A stretch of 64,000 nucleotides of DNA from Niebla homalea (GCA_019925105.1 JAHGAU010000040.1:186001-250000); one strand, 5' to 3'. Shown: positions 1-13,583, numbered from the stretch's first letter. Notes: generated by a model from the letters alone, not told the origin. Translations and numbers: made by a program.

Positions 1-3000
1 TCCTGAGCTCGCAAATCTCCCAGTAATTCCGTGGCTGCATCTGTGCGAGGGCCGGAGCGCGACAAAAGAATCAAGTTCTTGGCACCTCTACTCGCCATCC
101 AGCGAGCTGTGCGCCGGGCAAGTCCTCCAAAGCCCCCAGCAAGTAGATATGTAGCATTGGCGTCCAAGTCGTAGGTCGGTTTGGTGTCGAGCACCGTCTG
201 TGCAGTCAATATAGTCAGTAGTGGACTCAGAGCAGGGTATACGATAGCACATACGAGTACAGGATCCTCCACTTTCATCTCAATGACGATTTTGCCAACA
301 TTTTTCCCACTTTGCATGTACCGGAAAGCATCCTCAAGCTGGGAGCATGAGTAAACGCTCATGGGCTGTGACGCATGGACTTTCTTTTCTGCCACCAGAC
401 CCATCACAGCAGCGAGGGATTTCCGCACAAGCTCTGGCCGCTCTTTCGACATACCGAAGATGTCGACGGCGCCAAAAGAGACGTTCTTCGCAAATTGGAA
501 CATGTTCAGTTTAGAGTGGGAGTGGATGTCCTTCTTCCCAATCTCCACGAACCTGCCAAAGCTTGCCATGCATTCCCACGAGGCATTCAGTGCTTCGCCG
601 GCCAGGGAATTGAGGACGACATCAACACCACGACCTCGTGTCATGCGCATGATGCCCGATGAGAAGGAGGTATTACGGCTGTAGAAGATGTGATCTGCGG
701 AAATGCCGTAGAGATCCATGATGAGTTTCTTTTTGCTCTCGAAGCCAACAGTGACGAACACTTCAGCACCGATGTTCTGGGCCAGCTGGATAGCTGACTG
801 ACCGGTCCCTCCAGCAGCAGCATGGATGAGAACTTTTTCCCCCTTTTGTAGTCGACCAACCTCCACGAGGCCGTGGTGAGCTGTTGTAAAGGTCATTGGC
901 AGAGCAGCTGCTTCCATGAAGGAAAGCTCGTTCGGCATCTTCATCACTGTTTGCGAGTCACAGCGTGCCAATGACTTGAAGGAATCAAAGACGATGCCGC
1001 AAACTCGATCGCCAATTTGAAGGTCACATTGATCTCCTGCTCTGGTGACGACGCCTGCACATTCTCCACCAATCTCGGTCTGATTGACTCGTCCTAATGC
1101 AACCAGGCAATCCATAAAGTTCAACCCGGTGGCCCTGACGTCGATCTCGACTTGATGCGGTAGTGTCGGCTTTGTAGCCTCTTGATCCTCACTGAATCGC
1201 AGCGAATCAAGCAAACCTGGTGTTTGAAAACTCAGGGCCAAAGGCGGTAGGCCGGCAGCGCCGAACGGTTGGACCAAAGATTCCTGAGGTTGCGTTGCCC
1301 GATGAATTGCCTGGTTCTGATAATCTGCTTCAATCACACGACTGATGTGCAGCACTCCCGCCTCCTCGATAAACTCGGTCTCAAAATCATCAATATGCTT
1401 CGTTGCTGTGTTCTCGAAGACTGTGAATGCAAGCTCAGCAACCTTTTTATTGACCTGTCGACTGGGATCCAGAGCCAGAGTGACTGCCTTGAGCATTGGA
1501 TTCTCCGTACGCACAGTCCGCAAAAGACCATCAACGACTTGGTACTCGGAATGTTCAGCTGGGATGCCACCTCCATTGGTAATCCAAACTACCCCTTGGA
1601 CAGAGGTGAGTAGCGATTGGAGATGGGAGAATGAAGTCCGGTCGAGGGTGTGGAGGATTGGGTTGCCCATCTCAAGCAGGAAGATGCAGAATTGCTCTGA
1701 GAGGTCTGGCAATGCTGCCGCTTCTTCTAGACGTTTGATTTCACAAGCTGAAGTAGATTTTGAGAAAATCATGTCGCGCATTGTCTGAGCAATCTCTTGC
1801 TGGGTAGACGACCCCTCCGCGACAACGATCGTCGTCTTTGGCAGGGAGACTGTGGGTGCGGCTGGCTCGAGCGCAGTGGAAACCATGATGCTGAGCTCTT
1901 GACATTGGGGATCCAGGTAATCGCTTAAGACATGATCTGTACCAGAGAACCCATTGAGCTTCAGGACCTTATCCCACTGCTGTGGAGGCATGGTAGGTCC
2001 CCAAGCGCGGTAGTCGTCTTCCGTCAACCACCAGCCAGGGAGAAGTCCAAACGCGAAACCACCTCTTGCAAAGTCTCCAGTTTGTTCGAGGAGCACGAGT
2101 CTCCCTCTGGGCTTGAGCAGAGCATGGACATGCTTTAACGTGACGTCAAGATGCTTCGTCGCATGAAGCACGTTAGCTGCGACAATCAGATCGTAGGTTC
2201 CGACTTCGAAACCCTGCTGCAGAACATCTTTCTCGATGTCCAGAACCTTGTACTTCATACGAGAGTTGTAATGTTTGAAATCTTCCTGCGCTTGCTCGAA
2301 GAAGCCGGGAGAGATATCGGTAAAGTCGTATTGAGAACATTGAGGGGTGCCCTTCTCTCCTGTACCGTGGATGAACAAAGATTCCATGATGTGGGCTGTC
2401 GTGCCACCAGTGCCAGCGCCAACCTCGAGGGCCTTAAGTGCTGGATTTTTGTGCGAGATGAGGTTGATGAGTTTCCCAAATTCACCGGACAGGCGGGCGT
2501 TGATCTCCAGGTAGTAATCCTTCACAAGGTCACCCCTAAAGAGGACCGAGAGAGGGTCGATGCTGCCTTGCAAGATCTGCGGTAAATGTCGTGCGACTTC
2601 AACATAGAATCTGCCCTCGCTGCTGGATTCTGCGATGCGCTGACGGAGCGCGTCTAGGTAGCGCTCATCACTGAGCTGGCTCTTCCACTCAGGGGACGCA
2701 AATGGCATCTTTCCAGATTCGTATCTTTCGGTCTGGAGTTTCATCCAGGCAAGGTAGTGGCGCCTCGACTCATCAATGGATGACTCTTCAATCTCTGCTA
2801 GAACCCTTGAAATTGTGGAGAAGAGGTACAGTCGTAGGTCTCCGTAGAACTCAACGGGCTCAGGCGCTGTGTCCTTGTTATCCCTGCAGATTGCATGAGC
2901 CTTCTCTGGTTCGAGAAAGTCGATGTCTGGCTGCCAATCCATGTTGTAACACAACTGCCTCTGCGCGGACCCAAGATCTGCACTCACGTCTCCCTGATCA

Positions 3001-6000
3001 ACGTTGGTAGTCTCCAAGACGGAAATAGATGCGAGCAATTGACCAGCTTTGCTCATTGCGAACATTGAAGACTCTGTTTGTCGGAAGCCTTTCGAGATGT
3101 GGGTGGAAGATGCCTGCAACGAAGCTGTATCCGGGAAGCTGAGACCAGAAGCTGATAGCCAGAGGTTTGTGATCCGAGTTGGAACAGTAGCTGGTATCAT
3201 TTCTTGAGCCCCCTTACTCAGTCCGACAAGGGCAAGCTGGATCAGGCCATCGAGCGTTGTTGGGTGCACAAGGTGCGGCTGTGGATGATTCATATTATCG
3301 TGCGAAGTCCAGAGAAACGTTCCTATCTTCGCGACTACATCACCTTCGTCGTTGCAAGCTATTTCTTGCAGTGTCTGGAAGGCTGGTCCGAACTCCAACC
3401 CGATTGCTCGAAAATGGTCATACATGGCCTTTGACTCCACTTGGCGATCGCATCCGTGGACTCTGTCCGTGTACAGACGTCGGAACTGCCGCAGACTTTC
3501 GGCCGTCTCCAAACCTCCGTCAATCTCAGTCTGATCTTCTGCGTACTCGATTTGGATCGTTCCTTGACAATTCTCGCTCCAGGAACCGTCCTCCAACATG
3601 CAGACCTTGAATTCATACCTGGCGGAATCTTTTGCCGACGCATCTTGCATCGGTCGCACTGCAAGCTGTGTCTCGACGCCTTCCTGTGTTGGTGGAATGG
3701 TGATGGCTCGCTGGAATGTAGCGTCTTTGACTCGGTAACCCTTCACAGCTCGGCTCTCGTCCACAAGTTGTCGCACGCCTTCCAGTGCCACAACAAGCAT
3801 TCCGGCAGCTGGATAAATGACGGCTCCATTCACTACATGGTCCTCAACCCATGGTGTTTCCGACATACGTATATACTTTCTCCACCTTGGTTCCAAGGGA
3901 TTCCAGTCCAGGCTGCGAGTCCCGAGAAGGTCCAGACGAGGATGCTTCCGTTTACGCAGTTCTTTGCTGATCCGGCTTTCATGCCAATAAGCTTGGGAAT
4001 GATCAAAGGGATACTCAGGCAGGTCGGTCAGAGGCATGCGACTGTATACCTTGGTTGCTGACATGCGATTGACATGGCCCACGTTCAGAGGATAGCCAAG
4101 ACAGTACAACCGTCCTGCGGCACTCATGGTGGTCTCCACTGCCGAGATGTTTCGGGTCAAGGTCGACGAGTATACGACCTCGTCCCCACGAGGGACACTT
4201 TTGAGGATGTCTCTCACAGGCCCTGCAAGCGCCGAATGCGGTCCAAGCTCAAGGAGATCATACAGAGTAGTCGTTTCTTTACTTCCTCCCCCCAGCCTTC
4301 TTCTTTGGCTCTTCTCTGATGCTGTGGCAAGTTTTTGGACAGCTTCGCAGAATCTGACTGCACTCGTCATATTTTTAACCCAATAGTCAGCCTGGCTAAG
4401 CTCCTTGGATGTCACGTTCTGGTTCGTCACCTAGAAGAGAGAGAAAAATAACGGAGTTAGCAGTGCCCTGCACAACAAAAGACCCCTAATCACTCAAATC
4501 AAATTGGGGGGATCGCCTTTGATATCTGTTTGTTTTTCAAAGGAAAGTAAGATGAGTATCGCCTTGTACGATTCAGAAAGCCCTGAATCTTGACGTTACT
4601 CGGAAGAAGGCCTCTGGAATCTACTTACCGAAGAGACCATCGTTTGACAGTCCGTGAGCTGATCACCCAGCTCCAATGACCCCATAGCTGAGAAGTAGCT
4701 ATCTGCAATCTGTTGCATGTGTGGCGAGTGATAGGCGACCCCAGTCGCCAGTTTGCGTGCGAAGATCGAGTCTCTGTCCAGACTTTCTTTTAAGGCATCA
4801 ATTTGCTGGTCGTCGCCTAAGTAAAACATGGAGTCAGCACTGCTTGATACAATACAAGTCTCCCGAGATATCAACGAAATTGCATAAAACGCGTCTGAGA
4901 TTTACTCACCGGAAATCGTCACGCTTTTGGGGCTGTTGATACAAGCGACAACAATGCCAGTTTTACTGAACATCAACGCAACTTTGTTGATGTACGGTTC
5001 GACCTTTGACTCTGAGAGTCCGACTGCAAGCATGGACCCTTTGACCGCTGCGGTCTTTGCAAGCTGAGCTGCAAGCCTGCCTCGTTGGTAGGCGACCTTG
5101 CATGCGGAGCGTAATGACAGGGCACCCATGCAGTAAGCGGCCGAGATCTCACCAGAAGAGTGGCCGACGACGGCATTGGGGGTGATGCCGAAGCTTCGCA
5201 GGAGCTCAACGAGCGCAATCTGAAGGGCTGTACAAAGAGGTTGGCTGTACTCGGGGCCATTGATATTGGAGAGTCCCTTGTCCTTCAAGATCTCGTCCAT
5301 CAGTGACCAAGGACAGCCCATATCGTGCAAGTACAGCTCAGCTCTCTGGAGTGTCCGTTTGTAAACAGGGTATGCCAATAATTCGCGGCCCATGCCCGCA
5401 AACTGCGCGCCTTGTCCTGTGAACACATAGCCAAGGCCGGTTTTCTTCCTTGAGCGTACTGCTTTCGAGAGAGAGACACCAGCATTTTGATATTGCGACA
5501 TGGAGTGGGTGACTGCGAAAGACTTCCAGGGCAAAACGCTTCGGCGAACAGCCAGGGTGTAAGCAAGATCTGACAAATACTCGGTATCACGGCCCGGCGG
5601 CAATGCCAGCGTTCTGAAGTGTTCGCCGTATGCATCTGAAAGCCTTTGCAGGCCGCCTTCGTCTGCGGCAGACCACACCAATAGACTTGGTGGAGAACCG
5701 TGCTCAACTTGCAATTCAGCTCCTCCGTCAGGACGTGTACTATCCTCCAGAGCAAGGCTGGAGGAGCCATTCAGTGCAAGGGATATCTGCTCGACGGATG
5801 GAGGCTTTGGCACAGTGTTGTGAAATCCGTAGAGGCCGCGGCTTTCCAGGAAGTTGTAGGCATCATCCAGAATGGCATGGGAGTTTGAACCTCCGAAGCC
5901 AAATGAGTTGACTGAAGCTCTGCGTACGCCCCTAGTCGGCCATGGCAACGGGTGCGTAGGGAAGCGCAAATTCAGAGAAGGGGCATCAATCTTCGAGTTT

Positions 6001-7419
6001 AGCTGCTCAAAATTGGTATTAGGAGGGATGACCCCCTTCTCAAGTGCCAATACTGTCTTAATGATTCCAGCTATTCCACTGGCTCCCTCAAGATGGCCGA
6101 CATTGGATTTGACAGCGCCCACGTAAAGCGGCTCGTCTGGGCTCCGATGCTCGCCGAACGCGCCGCCGATTGCACCAGCTTCGATGGGATCACCCACTGG
6201 AGTACCCGTACCGTGAGCTTCGAAGAACCGCGTTGCCCTTTTGTCGATTCTGGCTTTGGCATAGGTTTCGTTGATCAATCGCTCTTGAGCAGCCTTGCTT
6301 GGCTGCGTTATGCCCGGAGTACGACCATCCGAGTTTGAGCCTGTTGAACGGATGACAGCTCTTATCGAATCTCCATCGCGGATTGCGTCAGTGACCCGTT
6401 TTAAGACAAGTACACCGAAGCCTTCGCCGCGCGCATAGCCATTTGCGCGTGAATCAAAGCTATGGCATCGGCTGTCAGGCGAAAGAAAGTTCATGTTGGC
6501 TAAAATCAGATATGGCTCTAGGGCCCATGCTGTATTGGAGCCAGCGACAAGTGCCTGAACAATGATGAGTCACTGCCTCAAGAAGCGGAGGTAAATCTAT
6601 TCACCATATTCGAGTCGCCGTTGCGCAACCCTTGGCATGCCATGTCCAAGGCCATCATACTGCTAGAGCATGCAGAGTCCAAGTGCACGCTTGGGCCGGA
6701 AAGATTGAAGAACCAGCTAAGTCTATTGGCGAGAATGCTGATTGATGCCCCTGTTGCAGCGTGCTTGGGGAGACTTTCTTGGTCCTTCAAGGTCATGATT
6801 CGGTAGTCATCCGCGAAGGAGCCTGTGTGAACAGAAGTCTTCGAGCCGTTGACAGTCTCCAGAGGCATGCCAGCTATGGTTGTGGTAAGTAAGAGTGCTG
6901 CAACTGGTTTACACAGGACTTACCATTTTCCAGAGCTCGGTAAGCTGTCTCCAGCAAGCTTCTTTGTTGGACGTCCATCGAGGCGGCTTCCGTCGATGTG
7001 ATGGAGAAGAAAGGAGCGTCAAAAAGTGCAAGATCCTCCTTGAGGAAGTGTCCACCGCGAACAGAAATCTAGAATGCATTAGATGATCTGCGTGTTTCGG
7101 AGAAGGCAAGGGTTCAGAGTGAAGGCATTACAGTATCATTGCGATTTCTATCTGTGCCGTAGAAAGAGTCCATCTCCAGCCTGTCTGGCGGTATCTCGGT
7201 CATGGCGCATCGCTTTTCCATCATCATCTTCCAGAAGGCTTGTGGGGAAGTGGCATCTTGAGGAAACTTCAGCGAAAGGCCGACGACAGCTATCGGCTCA
7301 ATGATGTCTTGCTCAGAGCCATCAAGACGAGAGTCGGGCGTCGAGCCCCTGCTCGGCAGATCGGACGTGCTCTGGTAGTAATGGTGAGCTGGCTCCGGTA
7401 GAAGTATTCCCGGGGCCAT
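1..7419 (-). CDS. Highly reducing type I polyketide synthase (3' end beyond the window)
   Basis: Iterative PKS that would build a reduced, possibly C-methylated polyketide in the cytosol. I place exons at 7419-7132, 7068-6924, 6873-6605, 6554-4910, 4816-4629 and 4430-1; all introns are GT-AG and all phases agree, giving 2321 visible residues. Domain order: KS (DSACSSS with Cys213, [17 protein letters not shown]), AT (GHSSGE, Ser700), DH ([10 protein letters not shown], His1043; second motif HPTTLDG), methyltransferase ([10 protein letters not shown] near 1516), ER (HAAAGGTGQ near 2055), and the start of the KR nucleotide fold (LLAGGFGG near 2275). All catalytic residues that can be seen are intact. 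The rest of KR and the expected ACP lie outside the window. The start ATG is followed directly by a short N-terminus and the KS. The gene is divergent from the MFS exporter, and other cluster genes follow it. The family call is very secure; the product is unknown. Confidence 0.96.
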
Positions 7420-9280
7420 GGTGGTAGCGTGAAGAGATAGATGGGAGATGGCGTGGATGAGGCTTGAGATGATGAATCAAGATAGATTGACTCAAGATGT
7501 TGAATATCCTTGAGCAAACACAGACAGAGGCTTCAGGACGGCAGAAGTCGCTCTTCAAAAGATGATCTTGATTTCTTGGACTGAGAAAGGAGTTCAGAGT
7601 GCCACTTTAAGGCTCGGCCATCATGTATACTCTGGGATGGAGCTCATGATTGAGCGAGCTGACAAGACAATGCCCGCAATCGATCAGACAACAAGCGTTG
7701 CGAGACTCTGGACAGAGCTCGAAGCCGCATTGGCTTATCCGTCGCCGACTGGCAGGCCCCACATCTCTTCTCCGCATCGCGAGCTGAGTGTCATTTCCTA
7801 ACAAAGACCACGCCTCAATGAGAGGGGTCCCTGACAAAGCTTACGGCTTGGTCTCCATCGCGTATTTGGTGCAACTCTCCTAGTATGTTTCTTAGTCCCT
7901 GGGCTGGCAAAACACCTTTGGGACTATACCGTCACATCAACAAAGTCTGGGCTAGTCGCATTTTGGAGGCGTGTTTCAGGAGGCTGATGCCACTAATCAT
8001 CCATTTCCACGTGTCCGATAAGGTTATGCAGCGGGGCTCTGTTCCGGTGAGATCAAGGTCTTCACATTAGCTTCCGCCTTATGAGGGTCCTTGTACATCC
8101 ATGATGCATCAAGTCACTCATTCGGCGATGTCTCGGCCCGCGAGGGCACCGATTCGGTCGGCGAAGCATTGAGGCGTAGTAGTGGGTGAACATTGGGCAC
8201 ATGTACTGATATGGAAAGGTCAGAGTCCCAAGTAGCAGTGCTTGCGAGCAGGTTGGTCGCATCTATTGTAGACCTACATGGGAAGATGCTGGTCTGACGT
8301 TCGTGGGAACACTGGTGCTTTTATCTCACCCAGCAGCAGATGGCGTGCTTTGAGCGTGGTTGACGTGCTCGTCGCAGATTGTATGATTTCCAGAGCTGAT
8401 GCAGATGCTGCCTTATGAACTCTACATTCTCCATTATAGATATGGACTCCGGAATTGTTGAGTGTACATCCAATAGAAGGGATGACCCCCTAACCGGACA
8501 AACCCGGTAATCGGGTAGTACAGATAGTACGCAGCTTGTGCTTCCTTTTACCGCGTGAACCCCATCAGAGTATGGTATTTTTCGATCCATGGCCATGTTC
8601 TATTCATAACGCTGTATCACGTTAATAACGAAGCCCGGTGTGCCCCACCAGAGGCAGCATTTGAGAACCCGTTACTGTATTATAACTTGCGCCCCGACCC
8701 GTATTTTTCCTAAACTAGATTGAAATCTTTCTTTGAATCTCACTGTAAATTTTTCTTGCCAGTCCGAAGACGATTTGGGGACACGTCGGGCCCGCAAATG
8801 ATCTATGCTTACCTTACATTCTATCGCTCGTTCCGGATGCAGTCATTTGCTGCTGATCCCTGCGCCGTGCGTGCGCATCCTCTAGCGTCCTTGTGGCTCT
8901 TACACTCACCTCAGCTCCGGGCTCTACCGAACTCCTGCATTGCGATCATGAAAGCAAATCCGACATGCGGCGATTCCACGTGCTGGTGGATCTTGCGGCC
9001 ATGCAACCTTGGTACGCAGGTGAGGTAAGCATCTGTGAGCAAATTCTGCCAAGACTACCCCCTCTTTCGGTGGGTAGTAGTTGTTGTAGACCTTGCCCGC
9101 AAGATGCTGTGTCTGTGCTGTACTCAGAGTAAGGCCGTTGAGCTCTAGTCCTTGCTTCAATCCATGCACTGTTCCTCTACTTGGCATTATTACTACTGAC
9201 GTCATCTTCATTGATTCTCTGAGCGTCTTGTGCTTCACTGCATTCCGAGGCGTCTACCATCGAGAATAAGATATCCGAAT
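7420..9280. other. Divergent intergenic region between PKS and MFS exporter
   Basis: This is 1.86 kb between two start codons that point away from each other, so it must hold both promoters. I see no convincing gene: the open frames are short, overlap on both strands and resemble nothing I know. The only distinct signal is the pair of AflR-type sites listed separately. Confidence 0.6.
8133..8164. promoter_or_regulatory. Pair of AflR-type TCG(N5)CGA sites
   Basis: Two 11-bp sites lie 10 bp apart: TCGGCCCGCGA at 8133-8143 and TCGGTCGGCGA at 8154-8164. Both are TCG(N5)CGA. The second fits the published AflR consensus TCGSWNNSCGR at every position; the first differs only at the W position. They sit in the shared PKS/exporter promoter, 714 bp upstream of the PKS start and 1.1 kb upstream of the exporter start, and an AflR-like regulator is encoded 8 kb away. 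Binding is inferred, not shown. Confidence 0.55.
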
Positions 9281-11361
9281 ATGCTTCGTCCTCGCACCCA
9301 AGCACCTTGGCCGGGGAGCTGGTATGAACACAGCAGTGTATACAGTCAAGAGGAGGAAGACGGTACCGGATGGTCGCCGCTCGAGGGGAGACGTCCACCA
9401 AGGCCGATATCTCAAGTCATAGAGCCAGATCAGCATGGACAGCGACCCAATCCATCAGACTTTTCACTTGCAATTTATCCATCTTCGGACAACATCGCTG
9501 CCCTGCCAGAGCTGCCCATGACGGAACCTCTGACGAAGGATGCAAACAACTATATCACAGGATGGAGGCTTGCGCTCTTGCTGTTTGGGTGAGTGATTGC
9601 AACAATCGTGTATGCTATCGAGGGTTCTGACCGGACCATTCTTCACAGCATCTCCTTGGCTATCTTTCTCCCTAACATGGAAATATCCATCGTCAGCACT
9701 GCGCTCGTTTCAATTACAAATGATCTTCATGGCTTCAGCCAGACTGGTTGGATTGTCGTTGCCTATCTCATCACATACACTGGTGCGTCTATTCTGCTGC
9801 ATGCCCCAAAAATGCCGAATCTAACATCGGACATATAGGTTTCATCATCATATGGGCCAAGCTGAGCGACATCCTCACTCGCAAGTGGTCTCTTGTTGCC
9901 TCCTTGACCATGTTCTGTGCTGCTTCGGGCGCTTGTGGAGGTGCGCAGCACATGACCGATCTGTGAGTGGGGTTCATTGCATCTTACCTCCAATACTGAA
10001 CCAGCATGCAGGATTGTGCTTCGAAGCATACAGGGCATCGGAGCAGCTGGATGCTTCTCCGTATCTATGATCGTCTTCTTCGAGCTTATCCCGAAACCCA
10101 AGTATCCCAAGTATGGGAGCATAGTGTCCGCCGATATCGCACTGGCAACGGTCCTTGGACCATTATTAGGAGGAGTCATTGTCGACAGCACGACGTGGAG
10201 ATGGGTCTTCCTTCTCAAGTAAGTAATGCCCGCTTAGACCTGATGATTGGCATGGGAGTAGTCGCATTCCCAGGTCACATCTGGCTCACTCGTCGGTGAT
10301 ACAGTGTGCCAGCAGGTGCCATCGCGATCGTGATCCTGGGCATCTTCCTTCCCTCGGCCTTTCCGCACCAAGGCAAACCATCAAAGTCAAGACCTCGCAT
10401 CTTCTCCAAGCAATCAATGCAGCGCGTCGACTTCCTCGGCGCATTCCTCCTCATTGGCGCCAACCTCACCCTAGTAACAGCACTTCTGGAAGCATCAACC
10501 ACCTTCTCCTGGTCATCTCCCACCATCATCGCCCTCCTCGCCGTATCAGGAGTGTTATGGATCGCCTTCATCGGCTGGGAATGGTTCGCCACCAAAGAAC
10601 ACGTCAAGCAAGAACCCGTCTTCCCTTTCCGGTTCTTCCACAACCGCTACTGGATGGGAATGATCCTGCAATCCGCCTTCGTCGGTGTCCCTTTCACAGT
10701 CCTTGTCGTCGATCTACCACAGCGCTTCCAGGCCGTCAACAAGCTCTCAGCGCTCGATGCTGGTGTGAGACTGCTACCTTATGCAATGCTAGCACCCATT
10801 GGATCCCTTGTCTCGAACATGATCTTCATCCGCAGGAAAGCGCCGCTCACGCTTCTTTTCGCAGGCGCCGTCTTCCAGCTCGTAGGCCTGACATTACTCG
10901 GCACCATGCCCGTCTCCATCTCCGTCCCTGCATCACAGTACGGTTACGAAGCCATCGCTGGTTTCGGGGTTGGCATCACCTTCGGCACCCTCGTCACCAT
11001 CACGCCAGGCAGCGTTGAAATGCGCGATTTAGCCACAGCCACGGGGGCGATGATACAATTCCGGCAGATGGGCGGTGCGATTGGCCTCACGATCGGCTCC
11101 TCCCTGCTCAACAGTCATTTGAAGACTCACCTCGCTCCGCCTGTGTTGAGTCCGGACCAGCTAAGCAGGCTGCTACAGTCGACGTCCCAGATCCAGACGC
11201 TTGCGCCACGCTTGCAGGACGTGGTCCGGGAGGTGTTTGCGAGTGGGTACAATCTGCAGATGAAGGTCATTACTGGGTTTGCTGCTGCGCAGTTTCCGGC
11301 AGTGATGTTGATGGTGAAGGTGTTGGGATGGAGGGATGTGAGGGTTGTGGGGGCGAGGTAG
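9281..11361 (+). CDS. MFS exporter, DHA2 (14-TM) type, cluster efflux pump
   Basis: Proton-driven plasma-membrane efflux pump of the kind found in fungal metabolite clusters (HC-toxin/aflatoxin pump relatives). Exons are 9281-9588, 9649-9782, 9839-9962, 10012-10218 and 10305-11361; the four short introns are GT-AG and the joined frame is exactly 609 codons plus stop. A soluble N-terminus of about 95 residues comes before the first membrane segment (WRLALLLFGISLAIFLPN). The family signals are the loop 2-3 motif with WAKLSDILTRK and the antiporter motif C in ALATVLGPLLGG, followed by D and WRWVFLLNVP. The start is uncertain: an in-frame upstream start at 9230 would add 17 residues, and I chose the ATG at 9281. 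The gene is transcribed away from the PKS. It probably exports the cluster product; the substrate is not readable from sequence. Confidence 0.92.
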
Positions 11362-12657
11362 GCTCAATTGGTGGCGAGACGATAAGATGAGGCAATTGGA
11401 ACATGGCAATGCGATTGAACTGTGATACGGTAAGAATGTTGGTATACGCAGACATTGTTTTTGGTGTTGTCGGTTTCAGCTTTGCCATCTGATGCTTGTA
11501 CGTAGCAAACTTTGCCTGAGCCAAAAGCGCGTAGGTTTCAGAGGTCAATTCTTCCAATTTCATCCATCTCTCTGGAATTTCATATCTGAGGAAGTGAGAT
11601 CTCCAGACATCGTTCCCTCAAACAAATCCCATCAACATTTCCCCCAAACCCATCAATGTCTCGCCGGTCTCTCCATTTAAGATCGCAATCCAGAGCCCGC
11701 GCACCACTTGTGCATTCCACCGAAGCTGAATCACCTCCCACAAAGCACGCGTCGGACCATACTTGTCCATCCGTCCAACTCCATCCCCTGCCCCTTTTCC
11801 CCCCCTACAAGAATGAAACCCGCAACTCGCTCTCTCTCCCATAACAATCAAACCAGGCACTCCCCTTCCCCCCCACGAGCCCCCAAAAACCCCAGAAAAG
11901 AATTTTGCCCTGCCCTGATCGACGAGACACCCGAGGAGGGTTTTTCCGGAGGTGCTTGGGATGGGAAAGCGCATGTGCCCGTTTCTGGACTTCCTTTTCT
12001 CTCCGTGTATGGATGTGCGTGTGTGTATAAACTTCCACAATATATTGCCAAAGTAGTGAGGGTTGGGATGTCGATGTCGATGTCGATGCGGATGCCGGGG
12101 AAATGGGACAAGGTAGTTTAATCATCCTTGGGAAGTTCGATCGAGAGAAAGAGAGAGAGAGAGAGACAGATAGAGAGAGGGCAGAGGGGAAAAGAGGGGG
12201 GGGGCGCTCCTAATGGACATCATCAGCAGATGTCGACAAGAAATTCATCAAGACATGTTGGGGGGGAATATTGTTGGGATTAGGTACGAGCGCAGGCAAG
12301 TTACTACTACTCCGTAAATGCTTTGCGAGCGTCGGAATCCGTGACGATACTGCATGAAAAGATTGTGCGGGGAATTTTTGTTTGAAAGTTGGTTGGATGG
12401 GGGATGTCGTTAAAACCTGTTGATCGCACATCTCGTGACCCTCCCGAAAGAGGGAAAGTTTTGGAAGTTGGCCAGATAGATATAAGGGTACCCAATATCT
12501 CGCCAACTGCAAAAACAGCAACGACAACAACAATAACAACATATCCAGAAAAAGAGGGGAAAAGTGAGAACGCTCTGACGATCTAACCCATACCCTTTAT
12601 CTCCCCTATCCAAAATCCCCCTTCATCCTCCCGCCCGCCCGATCATATTCAACCCTT
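11362..12657. other. Convergent intergenic region with simple repeats
   Basis: This lies between the 3' ends of the exporter and the alpha/beta hydrolase, so it should contain both terminators. I see no gene. It has low-complexity tracts: a GATGTC triplet-like run near 12068-12090, a purine-rich (GA)n microsatellite at 12143-12180 and a G8 run at 12198-12205. The open frames here are repetitive and lack any domain. Confidence 0.55.
12143..12180. repeat. (GA)n microsatellite
   Basis: An imperfect GA dinucleotide tract broken by AA and CA/TA steps. It sits in the non-coding spacer and no function is apparent. Confidence 0.8.
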
Positions 12658-13583
12658 TCACATCCGCACCCGCCCCACCAGCCCTGCGACCGCACTCGCC
12701 GTGCCCTCCGCGTCCTCCAAGAAGGGCATGTGGCTCTTCCCCACCAACTCCCTCGTCTCCCTGATGCCCGCGCCCTCCAGGAATTTCTTCTGAGACCCGA
12801 GGTGGAAGGTCTGGTCATCCGTGCAGAGCAGGTACGCCATGTGGGGCCGGTAGAGCGGGTCCTCGGCGGGCGTGTAGGTCACGGTCGATCGCATGGGCGC
12901 GATGGCTTGGTGGTCCATCCGGGCGGCCCAGAAGGCGGCGTCCGCGGCGGGGAGGTTGTGGAACATGAGCGGGGTGGGATCGGGGATGGTGAGGAGCCCG
13001 GTTTTCTTCTGTTGTGTGGGAAAGTCAGAAATCTTTTGGCAACGCACCCCCAGAATTTTCTTTTTTTTGAAAAAAAAAAAAAAAAGGTTTGGGGGGGCCC
13101 AAGGGGGAACGGAGGAAGTCAAAAATGGCGTACATCTAATTCCACCCACGGCAACAATTCCTCCCCGACCCCCATCCTCTCCAGCGTACTCATCCCGCTC
13201 GGCACAATCGCCGCGGCCATGTAGACCAGCGCCACCACGCCTCCCCTTTCCCCCTTGCCGCGACGTCCTGACTTGCTGAGCCCCTGCACGGAGGCCCCGC
13301 CGTACACCCCGCCAAAGGAGTGCATCAGGAGCACGACTTCCTTGCCCTCGGCCAAGAGCGGGAGAATCATCTCGTCACGCACGAATTTCGCGTCTGCGGC
13401 GAGGTCGGTGTCGCCGTGCGGGAGCGTGGAGGAGGGCGGGGAGCGGCAGACCGATGGGTAGCCCATGTTCGAGAGGACGGCGCGGAGGGTGTCGTACACC
13501 TTGGCGTTCTGCCAGGCGCCGGGAGCGATGACAATGGTGGGTTTGTCGGCGGAGCCGTTGGGGTGGTCGTTGATGGTGGACAT
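12658..13583 (-). CDS. Alpha/beta hydrolase (AB hydrolase-1/6 type)
   Basis: Small serine hydrolase acting on an unknown ester, lactone or thioester, presumably in the cytosol. Exons are 13583-13134 and 13008-12658, giving 266 residues, the usual size for this fungal family. The early TIVIAPGAWQ strand, the nucleophile elbow LMHSFGG (Ser89) and the late GKSHMPFLED around the catalytic His are all present; the Asp is probably in LLCTDDQTF. The single intron (13009-13133) has a GT-AC donor start and long homopolymers (a G7 run, a T8 run and about 16 A), which makes it a place where assembly errors are likely. The frame stays open upstream to 13790 with a Cys- and Ser-rich stretch; I chose the ATG at 13583 because the domain begins directly after it. 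The gene is inside the cluster; its role there is inferred only from position. Confidence 0.85.

Noticed and set aside
1269..4319. Several plus-strand open frames of 80-206 codons
   Set aside because: They run antisense to the PKS exon, where the minus frame carries clear DH, MT and ER motifs; the plus frames have no family features.
8321..8596. Minus-strand frame in the PKS/exporter spacer
   Set aside because: Short, no recognisable domain, and in a region that must serve as a double promoter.
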